DNA of 40,294 nucleotides from an uncultured Prevotella sp. Lineage in GTDB: Bacteria > Bacteroidota > Bacteroidia > Bacteroidales > Bacteroidaceae. Below the pieces are notes generated by a model. The model made no database searches. It saw only the letters and a list, made by a program, of their open reading frames with translations, and had not been told where the DNA came from. The stretch covers positions 1-40,294 of the forward strand of contig UQWP01000030.1 of assembly GCA_900544825.1 (NCBI GenBank), in the 5' to 3' direction. Position 1 is the stretch's first letter; the number at the start of each line of letters is the position of its first letter. The position numbers were made by a program, and so were the translations under genes. Below are positions 38,929-40,294 of this stretch, one piece after another.

Positions 38929-40275
38929 ATGAAAATCATCATAGCTGGCGCCTATGCCATCGGTACCCACCTGGCGCGACTCCTGTCGCGCAGCAAGGAG
39001 GAGATTACACTCATCGATGAAAGCGAAGAGCGCCTGGCAAGCATCGGCTCCGACTGCGATCTGCTCACCATGATAGGAAAACCTACCAGTCTGCAGACCC
39101 TGAGGGATGCCGGTGTTCAGGATACGGATCTCTTCATCGCGGTCACCCCGGTGGAGAGTACCAACATCACCTCCAGCATCCTTGCCAAGAATCTCGGTGC
39201 CAAGCGTACCGTGGCACGTGTGGATAATCCGGAATACATGGAACCGCAGGCACAGGAATTCTTCAAGGAACTCGGTATCAGCAAGCTCATCTATCCGGAG
39301 ATGCTCGCTGCCGTAGATATCAACAACGGACTCAAGATGAGTTGGGTGCGCCAGCGCTGGGATGTGCACGACGGTGCCCTCGTGATGCTCGGCATCAAGC
39401 TGCGTGAGGGATGCGAGATTCTCAACGAGCCCCTCAAGAACATCAGCGGTCCCAACGACCCTTACCACGTGGTAGCCATCAAGCGAGGCAGCGAAACCAT
39501 CATCCCGGGTGGTAACGATGAGCTGAAGCTCTACGACCTCGCCTACTTCATGACCACCCGCAACTACATTCCCTACATCCGCAAGATTGTGGGAAAGGAG
39601 CATTATGTGGATGTGAAGAACGTGATGGTGATGGGTGGCGGACGCACTGCCGTAAGAGCCGTGAAGAAAATGCCGGAATACATGGAATGCAAGATTATAG
39701 AGAAGGATGAGAATCGCTGCGAATATCTCAACGATATCCTCGACGACAATCATATCCTCATCATCCACGGCGATGGCCGCGACATTCCTCTCCTCACAGA
39801 GGAAGGAATCAGAAGCACCCAGGCTTTCGTGGCGCTGACGGGAAATGCGGAGACCAATATCCTCGCCTGCCTCACCGCCAAGAGAATGGGTGTGCGCAAG
39901 ACCGTGGCTGCCGTAGAAAACGTGGATTACGTGAGCATGGCAGAAAGTCTGGATATCGGTACCATCATCAACAAGAAGATGATTGCTGCCAGCTACATCT
40001 ATCAGATGATGCTCGATGCCGACGTGATGAACGTCAGATTCCTGATGAGTGCCAACGCCGATGTGGCTGAATTCATCGCCAAGGAAGATTCCAAGGTGAC
40101 CAAGAAACCGGTGAAAGACCTGGGTATGCCTATCGGTGTTACCATCGGTGGTCTGGTGAGAAACGGCGAAGGAATGCTGGTTTCGGGTAACACCCAGATA
40201 GAACCGGGTGACTCGGTAATGGTATTCTGCCACAACATCAATATGAACTATAATAATAAAAATGAATACGGTTAA
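38929..40275 (+). CDS. trkA: Trk potassium uptake regulatory subunit TrkA
   Basis: A peripheral membrane protein that gates the TrkH/TrkG K+ channel in response to nucleotides. The 448-residue protein is a tandem duplication of two RCK units, each a Rossmann (TrkA-N) domain plus a TrkA-C domain. The first Rossmann starts MKIIIAGAYAIGTHLARLL with GAYAIG in place of the usual GxGxxG, followed by IDESEERL. The second, near 227-234, is VMVMGGGRTAVRAVKKM, followed by EKDENRCEYL and HGDGRD. The reading frame ends inside the window (TAA at 40273-40275). trkH would be expected just beyond the window edge. The 19 bases after the stop hold nothing recognisable. Confidence 0.96.
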   Translation: MKIIIAGAYAIGTHLARLLSRSKEEITLIDESEERLASIGSDCDLLTMIGKPTSLQTLRDAGVQDTDLFIAVTPVESTNITSSILAKNLGAKRTVARVDNPEYMEPQAQEFFKELGISKLIYPEMLAAVDINNGLKMSWVRQRWDVHDGALVMLGIKLREGCEILNEPLKNISGPNDPYHVVAIKRGSETIIPGGNDELKLYDLAYFMTTRNYIPYIRKIVGKEHYVDVKNVMVMGGGRTAVRAVKKMPEYMECKIIEKDENRCEYLNDILDDNHILIIHGDGRDIPLLTEEGIRSTQAFVALTGNAETNILACLTAKRMGVRKTVAAVENVDYVSMAESLDIGTIINKKMIAASYIYQMMLDADVMNVRFLMSANADVAEFIAKEDSKVTKKPVKDLGMPIGVTIGGLVRNGEGMLVSGNTQIEPGDSVMVFCHNINMNYNNKNEYG

Positions 40276-40294
40276 CGAAATTTAGCATAAATAT

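Noticed and set aside
37723..40233. 836-codon open frame on the minus strand opposite dxs and trkA
   Set aside because: Antisense shadow of two clearly identified genes; its His/Val/Leu-rich translation resembles no protein family.

Overview
The window looks like chromosomal DNA of a gut or oral Bacteroidales bacterium, most likely a Prevotella/Segatella species (the copri group is my best guess; I cannot confirm it without a search). The signs are a SusC/SusD outer-membrane pair, a 2,548-residue SprA/Sov-type type IX secretion translocon next to ruvA, a meso-diaminopimelate dehydrogenase, and promoters of the Bacteroidota pattern TTTG-(19-20 nt)-TAnnTTTG in front of most transcription units. 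I see no rRNA, tRNA, CRISPR array, phage or insertion sequence.

Layout. (1) 1-1475: the 3' end of an AAA-ATPase/PD-(D/E)XK nuclease-like gene, then about 1 kb of mostly non-coding DNA with short tandem repeats and a decayed azlC-azlD remnant. (2) 1476-5812, minus strand: enolase with its own promoter, preceded by a three-gene envelope unit (SIMPL-domain protein, secreted alpha/beta hydrolase, thioredoxin lipoprotein). (3) 5929-9510, plus strand: alanine dehydrogenase, an NhaC-type antiporter, then rubrerythrin, ending in a strong bidirectional terminator. (4) 9514-14469, minus strand: a tightly packed five-gene unit of PH-like membrane protein, PBP4-type DacB, YbdG-like MscS channel, MutY and a secreted NUC-type nuclease. 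(5) 14512-16199: nadB with promoter and terminator. (6) 16256-24571, minus strand: ruvA followed by the giant sprA. (7) 24572-25249: a 678-bp gene-free stretch with two tandem-repeat arrays and a large imperfect inverted repeat. (8) 25172-28506: diaminopimelate dehydrogenase, then a complete AAA-ATPase/PD-(D/E)XK gene bracketed by two nearly identical terminator hairpins. (9) 28568-33913, minus strand: an orphan SusC/SusD pair whose leader consists of three tandem repeats. (10) 34000-36937, minus strand: exported aminopeptidase C with a CyuA-like cysteine desulfidase. (11) 36977-40275, plus strand: dxs and trkA.

Most genes are core metabolism (glycolysis, NAD, isoprenoid and lysine/peptidoglycan precursors), DNA repair, envelope maintenance and ion homeostasis. 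The unusual content is mainly in the intergenic DNA. Tandem duplications with 21-25 bp periods recur in five places, one terminator hairpin recurs three times in 8 kb, and a 20-bp perfect direct repeat lies upstream of the AAA-nuclease gene. That gene family is poorly understood and is the best candidate here for an undescribed function. Nothing in the sequence proves a new system.
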